A stretch of 42,712 nt of DNA from an uncultured Lachnospiraceae bacterium (GTDB lineage Bacteria > Bacillota > Clostridia > Lachnospirales > Lachnospiraceae): NCBI GenBank assembly GCA_944381535.1, contig CALWLN010000160.1, positions 1 to 42,712 on the forward strand, in the 5' to 3' direction. A model generated the notes under the pieces. The model saw nothing but the letters and a program-made list of their open reading frames with translations, was not told the DNA's origin and searched no databases. Within the stretch, counting starts at the first letter, position 1; each line of letters starts with the position of its first letter. Positions 7,697 through 15,882 of the stretch are shown here, in pieces. The position numbers and the translations under genes were made by a program.

Positions 7697-9142
7697 CTAT
7701 TGATTTTTCACTGCCTCGATGGCCGCCTGCAGCTGATTGTCCTGCTCCAGCGGAATATCCAGAAGGCTGGCCGCCTCCTCGCTCAGCTCCACTTCCACAT
7801 CCGGCGTGATTCCCACGTCATTGACGTTTTTATCCCCGTGGATGTAGTAATCGGCCACCGTAAGCTTGATACCAGCAGTCCGCTCCTCGTTGGTATAAAA
7901 AAGCTGCTGCATGACACCCTTGCCGTAGGTGGTGGTTCCGACCACCTGCCCCAGTCCGAAGGCCTGGATATTTCCGGCAAAAATTTCCGAAGCGCTGGCC
8001 GTATACTCATTTACCAGCACCACCATGGGAATATCCAAAGCCGCCTCCGCATCGGAGCTGTACTCCATGTCCTTGGTTCCGTCCTTGTATTTTACATAGA
8101 AAATTTCGCCCTCCGGCAGCAGATAATCCAACATGCCCTCCACGGTCTCCACCAGACCGCCGCCGTTGTTCCGCAGGTCCACGATCACCCGCTCCATGCC
8201 CTGGCTTTTAAGCTCCTCGTAGGCGCCTATAAACTGCTGGGTGGTCACCTGCTCAAAGCCAGTAACCTCAATATATCCGATATTATCCTCAAGCATTTCG
8301 CTGGACACCGTGGGAATCTCCACTGTCCGCCGTTCCACCTCAATGTCCAGATACTGCTCCTCACTCTCCCGGTAAATGTGCAGGGTCACGGTGGTTCCCT
8401 CTTCGCCCTTGATCAAGGTGACCACCTGGTCCAGCTCCATCCCGGTGACCTCAGTGCCGTCCACAGAGATCAGCATATCTCCCGGCAAAAGTCCGGCCTC
8501 CGCAGAGGGCGTTCCCTCATAGGGCTGAGAAATCCGCACAATTCCTGTGCTCAACTCCTGGGTCACCGCCGCTCCGATTCCCACGTATTCTCCCTGGGTG
8601 GAATCCTGAAAGCTGCTCAAGGCCTCCTCGTCATAGTATTCCGCATAGGGGTCTCCCAGAGCTGCCGTCAGTCCCTGAAGCATGCCGGTCCGCAGTTCCT
8701 CCACATCCACGTCATAGAGAAAATACTGATCCAGATAGGCGCTTATGACAGAAACCTGTGAAAGCAGATCCGCGTTTAACAGATTCCCGCTGGTGATCGT
8801 TTCCCCATCCGTTCCGCTCTGTGCCTGGGTATTCCGGTCCGTACCGTTTCCCGTAAAAATGCCAAATGCCGAGGTCACCACGACGGTAACCAGAACCAGC
8901 AGCACCAATGTTCCAACGGCTCCCACCAGAATCCCCTTGGCAAAACCACCCTTCTTCTCCGGCTCCGGATTCCACCGGGGGGCTCCACCTGCTCCCCCCT
9001 CCGGCCCCGGATTCCACCGGGAAGGTCCGCCTGTTCCCTGTTCCGGTCCTTGAATCCACTCCAGGCCCTGGGCAGCCTCCTGTTCCTCTAATTGACTTCT
9101 GTCTCCTTCAAATCCCTGTTTTGATTCATATTTATTATCCAC
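7697..9142 (-). CDS. S41 C-terminal processing protease (CtpA/CtpB-like)
   Basis: 481 residues. The cytoplasmic N-terminus (1-66) is Gly/Pro/Trp rich with imperfect repeats (SRWNPGPEGGAGG, PRWNPEPEKKGG); a TM helix follows (about 67-95), then an extracellular PDZ domain (about 181-265, carboxylate loop near 'PSAEAGLLPGD') and the S41 protease core. The catalytic dyad is S383 (TASASEIFAG) and K408 (TTYGKGVMQ) with Q412; their spacing of 25 and 4 matches CtpB. It cleaves C-termini of envelope or spore proteins, as known for the family. Its ATG lies 14 bases from the Crp/Fnr gene stop, so the two are likely co-transcribed. The long repetitive N-terminus is unusual for the family. Confidence 0.93.
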   Translation of the reverse strand: MDNKYESKQGFEGDRSQLEEQEAAQGLEWIQGPEQGTGGPSRWNPGPEGGAGGAPRWNPEPEKKGGFAKGILVGAVGTLVLLVLVTVVVTSAFGIFTGNGTDRNTQAQSGTDGETITSGNLLNADLLSQVSVISAYLDQYFLYDVDVEELRTGMLQGLTAALGDPYAEYYDEEALSSFQDSTQGEYVGIGAAVTQELSTGIVRISQPYEGTPSAEAGLLPGDMLISVDGTEVTGMELDQVVTLIKGEEGTTVTLHIYRESEEQYLDIEVERRTVEIPTVSSEMLEDNIGYIEVTGFEQVTTQQFIGAYEELKSQGMERVIVDLRNNGGGLVETVEGMLDYLLPEGEIFYVKYKDGTKDMEYSSDAEAALDIPMVVLVNEYTASASEIFAGNIQAFGLGQVVGTTTYGKGVMQQLFYTNEERTAGIKLTVADYYIHGDKNVNDVGITPDVEVELSEEAASLLDIPLEQDNQLQAAIEAVKNQ

Positions 9143-9156
9143 TTCTATCTTCCTCT

Positions 9157-9816
9157 CTATATAAACTGGTACAGCTCTTTCCGGTTTAATAACGCAATCC
9201 TGCCCCGGCCCATGGCGATAAGCTGCCGCTCCTTCAACTGTTTTAACACCCGGGTTACGGCCTCTCTGGCGCTGCCGATATTTTCCGCCAGCTGCTCCTG
9301 GGTAATATACAAAACATCCGCGCCCACCGCTGCCGATTCATCCAATAAAAAAGTGATGACCCGCTGCTCCAAGCTCATGAACATCATCTGCTGCAGGGCC
9401 TCCACAATGGCGGAAAAACGCTCCGTAACAATTTTGTAGGAGAAATTCTCCACATACAGATTTTCCCCGGACACTCTGGAAAATGCAGTTGCCGGAATCA
9501 CAAAGAGCTCACAGTCCTTATCTGCCTCCACCTCCACGTCGAAGGTGATGGCCGACAGCACACAGGACATGGACAGCACGCACACATCCTCCTCCCGGAG
9601 CCGGAAAATGGTTGCTTTCTTCCCCTCCTGGGAGGTCAGGTACGTCCGAATCACGCCCTTTATCACATATATCATGCCCAGGCACTCCCGAGCCGGTGTA
9701 TAAATCAGTTCTCCCGCCGAAAATCTTTGAATCCGGCTGGCTGCTAGAAGCTCCTCCTTCTGCTGCCGGGTCAAATGGGGATAAAAGGAAAGGCGCGCCA
9801 ACAATTCCTCTTTCAT
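9157..9816 (-). CDS. Crp/Fnr-family transcriptional regulator
   Basis: 219 residues: a cyclic-nucleotide-type beta-roll sensor (about 20-120) and a C-terminal winged HTH (recognition region QLAENIGSAREAVTRVLKQL). There is no N-terminal Cys cluster like that of Fnr, so a direct [4Fe-4S] oxygen sensor is unlikely; the ligand is unknown. AAGGAGAG precedes ATG. It lies just downstream of the Fe-S protein gene, whose promoter carries a Crp/Fnr-style palindrome at -41.5, so that gene is the likeliest target. In anaerobic Firmicutes such regulators often serve redox or nitrosative stress. Confidence 0.9.
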   Translation of the reverse strand: MKEELLARLSFYPHLTRQQKEELLAASRIQRFSAGELIYTPARECLGMIYVIKGVIRTYLTSQEGKKATIFRLREEDVCVLSMSCVLSAITFDVEVEADKDCELFVIPATAFSRVSGENLYVENFSYKIVTERFSAIVEALQQMMFMSLEQRVITFLLDESAAVGADVLYITQEQLAENIGSAREAVTRVLKQLKERQLIAMGRGRIALLNRKELYQFI

Positions 9817-9918
9817 GTTCTCTCCTTCTTTCTTTGTCTTATATAGAATACCACATCTTTCCCCCCGCCGTAAAGAGCAGAAAGTTTGAAAATACTGTGT
9901 CCAGTGTCATGAATAAAA

Positions 9919-9951
9919 TTCACCAGCTCAGACAAACACTAAGCTGGTGAA
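9919..9951 (-). terminator. Rho-independent terminator of the Fe-S protein gene
   Basis: On the minus strand, stem TTCACCAGCT / AGCTGGTGAA (10 bp) with a 13-base loop, followed by TTTTATTC. It lies 35 bases beyond the Fe-S protein stop codon and before the Crp/Fnr gene, so the two genes are probably separate transcripts. Confidence 0.75.
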
Positions 9952-9985
9952 AATGGATCTCCCGCTATAACGAGACGCCAGATTT

Positions 9986-10816
9986 TTAATTTTCCAGAAT
10001 ATTGCCATCGGTGGAGATGGTCACCACCTGCCAGGGGATGAACTTCCCACTGGCCTTCAGAGCGTTCTGGGCGGCCATCTGAAGCCCGCCGCAGCAGGGA
10101 ACCTCCATGCGGACGATTGTCACACTCTTGATATCGTTGTTTTTGATGATCTCCGTCAGCTTTTCGGTGTAGTCCCCGGCATCCAGCTTGGGACATCCCA
10201 CCAGGGTAATGTGATTTTTGATAAAGCGGTTGTGGAAATCCCCGTAAGCGTATGCCGTGCAGTCCGCAGCGATCAACAGGTTCGCGCCGTCAAAATAGGG
10301 TGCGTTTACCGGAACCAGCTTGATCTGCACTGGCCATTGACGCAGCTGGGAGCTCACTGGCGTTGCCTGGCTCTGGTAAAAGCGGCCCGCCTGACCGGAC
10401 TGCTCCGGCTGACGGAACTGCCCCTCCCTCTGAGCGGCATGTATCCCGGCTCCCTGGCTGGTCTGGTTCTCCCGGTGTATGGCTCTCGCCTGGGAACCCG
10501 GACAGCCGCAGGGAAGAGGCTCCTTCCGGGACGCTGCAGCCGTTTCCTTGTCCTCACCGGCAGCCGCTCCGTTCCTCCGCTTTGCCATATTGGCTTTCAC
10601 CGCCGCCTCATCATAAGCCAGCGCCTCCCGCTCCACAAAAGTGATGGCCTCAGTGGGACAGGTGGGCAGGCAGTCACCCAGCCCGTCGCAGTAATCGTCT
10701 CTCATCAGCTTCGCTTTGCCGTCCACCATGGCGATGGCCCCCTCATGGCAGGCCTCCGCGCAGGCGCCGCAGCCGATACATTTTTCCTCGTCAATATGAA
10801 TAATTTTCCGTACCAT
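9986..10816 (-). CDS. 4Fe-4S ferredoxin-type protein with C-terminal 'CxxxGC' domain
   Basis: 276 residues. The N-terminus carries a normal CIGCGACAEAC cluster motif (about residues 16-26) and a second, altered motif CDGLGDCLPTCP in which the usual second Cys is Leu. A low-complexity, Arg/Gln/Gly-rich linker (about 80-150) leads to a C-terminal domain with candidate Fe-S or redox cysteines (AADCTAY, VGCPKLD, EVPCCGGL). Proteins of this kind are common in anaerobes next to Crp/Fnr regulators and are thought to carry electrons; the partner is unknown. AAGGAGG precedes ATG. The promoter has a likely Crp/Fnr site. Confidence 0.8.
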   Translation of the reverse strand: MVRKIIHIDEEKCIGCGACAEACHEGAIAMVDGKAKLMRDDYCDGLGDCLPTCPTEAITFVEREALAYDEAAVKANMAKRRNGAAAGEDKETAAASRKEPLPCGCPGSQARAIHRENQTSQGAGIHAAQREGQFRQPEQSGQAGRFYQSQATPVSSQLRQWPVQIKLVPVNAPYFDGANLLIAADCTAYAYGDFHNRFIKNHITLVGCPKLDAGDYTEKLTEIIKNNDIKSVTIVRMEVPCCGGLQMAAQNALKASGKFIPWQVVTISTDGNILEN

Positions 10817-10862
10817 AAGAACCTCCTTCTATCTCACACAAACTTTGATATGTTATGATTGG

Positions 10863-10905
10863 ATTATACGAGGTTTTCCGGATCGTTTCTGTTGTTTTAA
10901 CAACA
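10863..10905 (-). promoter_or_regulatory. Promoter of the Fe-S protein gene with Crp/Fnr-type palindrome at -41.5
   Basis: On the minus strand the -10 is TATAAT (10868-10863), giving a predicted start at 10856. The inverted repeat TGTTGTT-TT-AACAACA (plus strand, 10890-10905) is centred between 10897 and 10898, which is -41.5, the class II Crp/Fnr activation position. No consensus -35 is present, as expected for activator dependence. Confidence 0.65.
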
Positions 10906-10934
10906 AATGAAAAATTTATATCACTCCCGTTAAA

Positions 10935-11498
10935 TCAAAAAAACGAATACAGTAAAACACCTGCCGCACCGGCTCCCGCCATGACCCAGATGGGACCCAC
11001 CTTCCATTTGCGCAGGACAAACAGCCCGATGCCAAAAATAAACACGGAAATATAATTAATCTCACTGAAATCCGTCGGTAAGGTCTGCTGTCCATAGAAG
11101 GATAAAATAATCAGAGAAATACCTGCCGACGCAATCATGGCAACTACGGCTGGCCGCAGTCCCGCAAGCACTCCCTGTACCATTTTCAGATCCCGGAAAC
11201 GTTTATAGACATAGGCAAGGGTCGTAACGATAACACAGGAGGGCAGCACACAGCCGATGGTAGCTACAATCGCTCCCGGTATTCCCGCAACCTGGATTCC
11301 CACAAAGGTGGCTGAATTGATGGCAATGGGACCGGGGGTCATCTCGGCAATGGTTATGATGTCCGCAAACTGCGTCATAGTCAGCCAGGGATGAATCTCC
11401 ACCACCTGGTGTTGAATCAACGGCATGGCCGCATAGCCGCCGCCGATACTGAAAAGTCCGATTTGAAAAAAGCTCCACAACAGTTCCAGATAAATCAT
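10935..11498 (-). CDS. Chromate transporter family (CHR) protein, short form, second of pair
   Basis: 187 residues with a single CHR domain and about six TM helices. The family hallmarks are seen: 'FFQIGLFSIGGGYAAMPLI' at the N-terminus and 'ITIAEMTPGPIAINSATFVG' in the middle. Short CHR proteins come as pairs of opposite-topology halves that together match one full-length ChrA. This one starts four bases inside its partner (ATGA). Known members export chromate, but in anaerobic gut bacteria the physiological anion is uncertain. Confidence 0.85.
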   Translation of the reverse strand: MIYLELLWSFFQIGLFSIGGGYAAMPLIQHQVVEIHPWLTMTQFADIITIAEMTPGPIAINSATFVGIQVAGIPGAIVATIGCVLPSCVIVTTLAYVYKRFRDLKMVQGVLAGLRPAVVAMIASAGISLIILSFYGQQTLPTDFSEINYISVFIFGIGLFVLRKWKVGPIWVMAGAGAAGVLLYSFF

Positions 11499-12070
11499 TT
11501 CTCTGCCCCTCCCTTCTTCCGATCTCGATAAAGAGTGTCCACCGCGCCTATCACGCCGCAGATCAAAATGATCAGAATGATATTTACGTCAAAAAAGCAG
11601 ACTGCCACAAAGGACATGAGCAGCACCAGCACCGGAAGGATCCGTCTCTGCTTTACAATCTCCTTTCCCATGGTGATCACAACGTCGCAGATTACCGCAG
11701 CCACCCCCGCCGTCATGCCGGTCATAACCATATTGACGATCACATTGTCCCGAAATGCAGCATAAAAAAAGGAAATGACAGAAATGATGATCAGCGGCGG
11801 CAGAACCGCCCCCAGCACGGTTATCAATGCCCCAAGGACGCCTCCCACATGATACCCCACAAGAATGGAGGCGTTCACCGCAATGGCTCCGGGAGACGAC
11901 TGGGCGATAGCCGTGAAATCCATCATTTCCTGTTCCTCGATCCAGTGCAGCTCCTCCACGAACTTTTTCCGCATCAGCGGTATGATCACAAAGCCGCCCC
12001 CAAAGGTGCAAGCGCTAAGCTGAAAGGTGGATAAAAAAAGTTTCCCGTATTTTTGTTTTCGTTGCTTCAA
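11495..12070 (-). CDS. Chromate transporter family (CHR) protein, short form, first of pair
   Basis: 191 residues, one CHR domain: 'FLSTFQLSACTFGGGFVIIPLM' and 'DFTAIAQSSPGAIAVNASILVG' match the conserved N-terminal and central family motifs. I chose the TTG start at 12070 because GGAGGAG lies 5 bases upstream on the minus strand; the longer frame from 12139 adds residues that do not look like the family. It is divergent from the LysR regulator, with a palindrome between them that could be the shared operator. Confidence 0.8.
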   Translation of the reverse strand: MKQRKQKYGKLFLSTFQLSACTFGGGFVIIPLMRKKFVEELHWIEEQEMMDFTAIAQSSPGAIAVNASILVGYHVGGVLGALITVLGAVLPPLIIISVISFFYAAFRDNVIVNMVMTGMTAGVAAVICDVVITMGKEIVKQRRILPVLVLLMSFVAVCFFDVNIILIILICGVIGAVDTLYRDRKKGGAEK

Positions 12071-12173
12071 AAAATCTCCTCCTGCCCGTGAAATACAGCG
12101 CATTACCGTCCGCCCCGGAACCGTCCGCGCACTTCCCATAACCGGCCCCAGAGCAGGAACTGTCGCGCTTCTC

Positions 12174-12190
12174 TTATATTTTCAATATAA
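12174..12190. promoter_or_regulatory. 17-bp palindrome between the CHR pair and lysR, likely LysR operator
   Basis: TTATATT-TTC-AATATAA is a perfect inverted repeat with a 3-base centre. It fits the T-N11-A pattern of LysR operators and sits between the divergent CHR transporter and LysR genes. Confidence 0.55.
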
Positions 12191-12263
12191 CACTTGCAAA
12201 TCAATAATAGAAATAATATAATTTTATTGTTTTCATAAGTATTTTTGTATAAGGAGAGAAAAC

Positions 12264-13178
12264 ATGACCGTTCGTCACCTGAAAATATTTCTGTCTGTCT
12301 GTGACAAAAACTGCAACACAACAAAAGCCGCAGAGACTATGCATATGACACAGCCCGCCGTCAGCCTTGCTATCAAGGAATTAGAACAGTATTACGGGGT
12401 CGTTTTATTTGACCGGATCGGAAGAAGATTACAGATTACGGAGGCCGGCCGGCGGTTCCGGGAGTATTCCTCCCACATCATTTCTTTATTTGACGATATG
12501 GAAAAAGGGATGAAAAACTGGGATTCCTTTGGTGTGCTGCGGGTCGGCTCCAGCATCACCATCGGCTCCCGGTTTCTGCCCTATTATGTGAAGGCCTTTT
12601 ATCACCGATTCCCAGGCACAGAGGTGCAGGTCCTCGTAGGCCCCTCGGAGCAGTTGGAACAAAAGCTTGTGAATAACGAGCTGGATTTTGCCCTCATCGA
12701 AGGAGTTTCTCATATCCCTTCCCTGGTCTCAGAGGCGTACATGGAGGATTCGCTAGTCGTAATCGCTCCAGCCGCCGGCAGCTTCCGGCCCGGTCAACAG
12801 ATCTCCATTGAGGAATTTCGTCAACAAAAATTCCTCTTGCGGGAACGGGGAAGCGGCACGCGGGAAACCTTTGAGCGCGTCATGGAGGAAGCCGGATTCT
12901 CTGTTTCGCCCATCTGGGAAGCCATGAGCACCACAGCGCTGGTAAACGCAGTCATCAACGGCCTTGGGATCGCCGTACTGCCCTACCGCCTGGTGACCGG
13001 AGCGCTGAAACAGGGACTGGTGGTGGCTGTCCAGGTAAAAGGACTGAATTTCCGCCGGAAATTCCACATCCTTTACCACAAAGAGAAATTCCTTACGCCC
13101 TCCGCCAGAGCCTTCCTTACTATCTGCCGCAATTACGAAAAGGACTATCCGCCGCCTCCGTATAACGGGCTTTATTAA
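12264..13178 (+). CDS. LysR-family transcriptional regulator
   Basis: 304 residues: N-terminal winged HTH (about 1-60, 'NTTKAAETMHMTQPAVSLAIKELE') and a two-lobed effector domain (about 88-290). AAGGAGAG precedes ATG. It is divergent from the split CHR transporter, the usual arrangement for a LysR regulator and its target; the intergenic palindrome supports this. The effector is not known; an anion carried by the CHR pair is a reasonable guess. Confidence 0.92.
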   Translation: MTVRHLKIFLSVCDKNCNTTKAAETMHMTQPAVSLAIKELEQYYGVVLFDRIGRRLQITEAGRRFREYSSHIISLFDDMEKGMKNWDSFGVLRVGSSITIGSRFLPYYVKAFYHRFPGTEVQVLVGPSEQLEQKLVNNELDFALIEGVSHIPSLVSEAYMEDSLVVIAPAAGSFRPGQQISIEEFRQQKFLLRERGSGTRETFERVMEEAGFSVSPIWEAMSTTALVNAVINGLGIAVLPYRLVTGALKQGLVVAVQVKGLNFRRKFHILYHKEKFLTPSARAFLTICRNYEKDYPPPPYNGLY

Positions 13179-13239
13179 CGCAGCCCGCAAGCCGTCTGCG
13201 GCAGTCCGTTTGCTTGATCCGCAAAACGCGTCGCTTATT

Positions 13240-14097
13240 TCACTGAAATTTCTCCCGGTGGTCCATGAAAAATTCAAAATAGGCCCGGACATTGGGAAGT
13301 TCTGTCCAGGTTTTTAAGTCCACCGGGTCCTCGTCCAGGTCGTATATCTTGGCATGGTCGATGGCCAGCACAAAGGGCGAGTGGGTGGAGATCACAAACT
13401 GACAGCCAAAAAACCGAGCGGAATCCTCAATAAATCTCGCCAGTTCCTGCTGTCTTACGGGGGACAGGCTGTTTTCCGGCTCATCCAGGAGATACAGCCC
13501 GTTTTCCCCAATTTTCTCCGCAAAATAATGAAAGGCACTCTCACCGTTGGAATATTCCCGGATATTGTCCATAAGCTCCTTTCGCACAAACCGGGACTGG
13601 GTACTCCTTCTGGCCAGATTTACCCGCTTCAACTGCTCGTAATCCGCCATGGAATTCATGCGAAAATCCGAATACTTCGTCTCCAGATATTCCGTAAAAA
13701 GCTCCTCCCTGCGCCGGTCAATACCCTCGTTGAGGGTGCGGATGTTCAACATATAGTCAAATACATCGTCGCTGGTGATGATCCGGCTGTTTTCCGGTAT
13801 CTCCCCCACCGTCTCCCCATGGCACAGCCTGAGATAGTCCGGCAGGAAATTGGATTTGTTAAACACCGTATCCCGGGCAAGGCCCAGCTTTTCCGCAATG
13901 ACATTTAAGGCCGTGGATTTCCCGCTGCCGTTGCCTCCGTACAGAATCGTCACCGGCTCGAAATCAATCCGCTCAAAGCGGTGCCGGGACAGAATTTTGA
14001 AAGGATAGTAGGTGTCATAGCATTTTCTCTTTATCCCCAGTAAAAAATCAAATTCCTTATCCCCGTCGGGAAAAGTAAAATAATCCAGGTAAAGCAT
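13240..14097 (-). CDS. Stand-alone AAA (RecF/ABC-like) ATPase
   Basis: 285 residues with a single SMC/ABC-like ATPase fold: Walker A GGNGSGKST (residues 54-62), a signature-like 'SNGES' (183-187), Walker B LYLLDEPE (D205, E206) and a switch histidine H239 in VISTHSPF. No nuclease (TOPRIM) domain or coiled-coil arm is present, so it is not RecF, OLD or SbcC. It begins 7 bases after the stop of the hypothetical gene upstream, and its ribosome site lies in that gene's end, so the two form an operon. Such ATPases are widespread in Firmicutes; some work in defence systems, but nothing here proves this. Confidence 0.8.
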   Translation of the reverse strand: MLYLDYFTFPDGDKEFDFLLGIKRKCYDTYYPFKILSRHRFERIDFEPVTILYGGNGSGKSTALNVIAEKLGLARDTVFNKSNFLPDYLRLCHGETVGEIPENSRIITSDDVFDYMLNIRTLNEGIDRRREELFTEYLETKYSDFRMNSMADYEQLKRVNLARRSTQSRFVRKELMDNIREYSNGESAFHYFAEKIGENGLYLLDEPENSLSPVRQQELARFIEDSARFFGCQFVISTHSPFVLAIDHAKIYDLDEDPVDLKTWTELPNVRAYFEFFMDHREKFQ

Positions 14098-14104
14098 GTG
14101 AAAA

Positions 14105-15148
14105 TTACCTCCCGCTCAAATCCAGTTCCAGCGCCATCTCCCTGCCCCGTGAGACGTCGGCCATCACCTGCCACCGGGTCCTTGTAACAGGTTCAAAGCA
14201 AAGTCTGGAAGCGCCGCCAATGATACCGGCCGATTCATCCGTTCTGACAATAATGCCCACGGCAGCCGCCCCTTTCTCCCATGGTTCCACGCCTTCCTGC
14301 TCGCTTTTGCGGACAGGCTTATCCCCCGCTTCCGTATCCCGGACCTGAAACTGTTTTCGATCTTCTTTCTCTTCAAAGTGATATCGCAGCTTCTGAAAAT
14401 GACGCGGGAATAAATAACGCTCCTCCCGGCCCAAAGCCTCCTGTTCAAAGGCATTTTCCGGCAGGCTGTCCTGCTCCACCGCTTCCACCACCAGCTCATG
14501 AACCGTCCCGTCCAGAGGATGGGTAAAGGCAACCCTCCTCTCCCCTTCCCCCGTCACCGTCTCAAAAGCGGGCTCACAGGGCAGGCTGTAGTGGTCCGGC
14601 AAAAGCGCAAGCCGCAGCTTTAAATTCCCGGGAATCCGCCGATACGCCCATTCCAGCGTCATCCGATAGAAACTCCAGCCGCAGGAAGTATCCAGCTGAT
14701 AGGCTTCCATCAATTCCGCCGCCTCCGGATTAAAATCTCCGGCAGCGTCAGCTGTTTCTCTCAGAACACTTTCCACCACCCCCGGCGGACAGTAACCGGT
14801 TCCGCATCCATGCATCCGGCTTACCTCCCGCTCATTCACCCAGGCTCTGCAATGCATGCCCGTCTCCGTAGGATTCTCATATTCCATCCGTTCCTGCACC
14901 AACCCAGAGGGCTCCTCCCCCGCTTCCATCCTCCGGATAACCTCTTTCCATTTTGTAAGAAACCCCTTGATATCCTCCACCGGAACCTCTCTGGCAAAAT
15001 CCAGCACCAGCCCCTTCCCGCAGACATAGACCGCAAGCAGCCGCCACCGATACTCCTTCCACTGAAATTCCTTTTGCGCATCAAGCTTCCGCATCGGCTT
15101 CTGATACTTCTTATGTCCCCAGAATCCTCCGTCAAAATACACTTTCAT
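14105..15148 (-). CDS. Hypothetical protein, operon partner of the AAA ATPase
   Basis: 347 residues, soluble, not recognised. I chose ATG 15148 because AAGGAGGAG is correctly spaced before it; an earlier ATG (15154) lies too close to that site. It starts MKVYFDGGFWGHKKY; the middle contains a Cys/His cluster (MHCRAW ... MHGCGTGYCPPG) that could bind a metal. The last third is rich in charged residues. There are no membrane segments. It should be co-translated with the AAA ATPase, so a shared task is likely, but no function can be assigned. Confidence 0.6.
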   Translation of the reverse strand: MKVYFDGGFWGHKKYQKPMRKLDAQKEFQWKEYRWRLLAVYVCGKGLVLDFAREVPVEDIKGFLTKWKEVIRRMEAGEEPSGLVQERMEYENPTETGMHCRAWVNEREVSRMHGCGTGYCPPGVVESVLRETADAAGDFNPEAAELMEAYQLDTSCGWSFYRMTLEWAYRRIPGNLKLRLALLPDHYSLPCEPAFETVTGEGERRVAFTHPLDGTVHELVVEAVEQDSLPENAFEQEALGREERYLFPRHFQKLRYHFEEKEDRKQFQVRDTEAGDKPVRKSEQEGVEPWEKGAAAVGIIVRTDESAGIIGGASRLCFEPVTRTRWQVMADVSRGREMALELDLSGR

Positions 15149-15330
15149 CCGCATTCTCCTCCTTGCCGCAAATCCAGATATAACCATTATACCAAACCAT
15201 CCATTTTTAACAACAAATTTTCCCACCTTTGCAACCTTCTATTCCTCTCTTTCAAGATGCCATCAAGCGAGGCAGAACGGTCTTAAACCCTACCGCGAAG
15301 CCACCGAGCGAGACGGGAGGGTCTGACCCA

Positions 15331-15397
15331 GGCCCCCGCTCCCCTTAGAAGAGCGGGGGCCGAGGTCACTCGAACATTCAAGGCCCGGCAGGGCCTT
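15331..15397. other. GC-rich hairpins beyond the tRNA terminator
   Basis: Two stems: GGCCCCCGCTC / GAGCGGGGGCC at 15331-15361 (perfect 11 bp, 9-base loop) and AAGGCCC / GGGCCTT at 15380-15397, followed on the plus strand by TTT. The rest of 15149-15448 holds no gene that I can support. The stems may be back-up terminators or a small RNA; their role is unknown. Confidence 0.4.
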
Positions 15398-15444
15398 TTA
15401 AAAAGAAAGGACACCATGCATAGCATGATGTCCTTTCTTTTTAA
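15398..15444 (-). terminator. Hairpin terminator of the tRNA cluster
   Basis: On the minus strand a 21-base arm pairs with its partner over 15398-15418 and 15424-15444 with a single G-U type mismatch and a 5-base loop; the arms end in runs of A and T (AAAAAGAAAGGACA on one side, TGTCCTTTCTTTTT on the other). It lies 5 bases beyond the last tRNA. Confidence 0.75.
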
Positions 15445-15448
15445 CAAG

Positions 15449-15521
15449 AGCGCGAGACGGGACTCGAACCCGCGGCCTCGACCTTGGCAAGGTCGCGCTC
15501 CACCAACTGAGCCACTCGCGC
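15449..15521 (-). tRNA. tRNA-Gly(GCC)
   Basis: Full cloverleaf on the minus strand: acceptor GCGCGAG/CTCGCGC, D-arm GCTCAGTTGGTGGAGC, anticodon stem CGACC/GGTCG with loop TTGCCAA (anticodon GCC), T-arm GGTTCGAGTCC, discriminator T. The CCA end is not encoded. Last gene of the three-tRNA cluster. Confidence 0.96.
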
Positions 15522-15525
15522 AAAA

Positions 15526-15596
15526 AGCGGGTGATGGGAATCGAACCCACGTGTCCAGCTTGGAAGGCTGGTGTTCTACCATTGAACTACACCCGC
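15526..15596 (-). tRNA. tRNA-Gly(UCC)
   Basis: Acceptor GCGGGTG/CACCCGC, D-arm GTTCAATGGTAGAAC, anticodon loop CTTCCAA (anticodon TCC), T-arm GGGTTCGATTCCC, discriminator T. Four bases from tRNA-Gly(GCC). CCA is not encoded. Confidence 0.96.
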
Positions 15597-15618
15597 AGGG
15601 GTCATTTTCAAATGACAA

Positions 15619-15691
<73 letters not shown>

Positions 15692-15714
15692 CCGTTGCTA
15701 TCAGCAACGGTATT

Positions 15715-15743
15715 ATTCTATCTTCTTTTGGAGCAAATGTCAA
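15715..15743 (-). promoter_or_regulatory. Promoter of the tRNA-Phe/Gly/Gly cluster
   Basis: On the minus strand TTGACA (15743-15738), a 17-base spacer and TAGAAT (15720-15715). Predicted start is near 15708, followed by a small hairpin (CCGTTGC/GCAACGG) at 15692-15710 just ahead of tRNA-Phe. Confidence 0.85.
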
Positions 15744-15847
15744 GGAGATTTTCTTATTTTTTCATTTTAAATCAAACGTGCCTGTCGAGCAGGCTAGCCT
15801 ACCCGACCATTTTACCACCCACCCCGGTAAATGGCAAGCGCAGCCCC

Positions 15848-15876
15848 TTGCAAATCAAAAAATTTCTTGCTATCAT
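15848..15876 (+). promoter_or_regulatory. Promoter of the AraC gene, likely giving a leaderless mRNA
   Basis: TTGCAA (15848-15853), 17 bases, TATCAT (15871-15876). The predicted start site is 15883, the A of the AraC start codon, and no ribosome site lies upstream of that ATG. Confidence 0.55.
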
Positions 15877-15882
15877 AATGCT

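Noticed and set aside
10935-12070. Chromate resistance as the actual role
   Set aside because: CHR family membership is clear but the physiological substrate in an anaerobe cannot be inferred.
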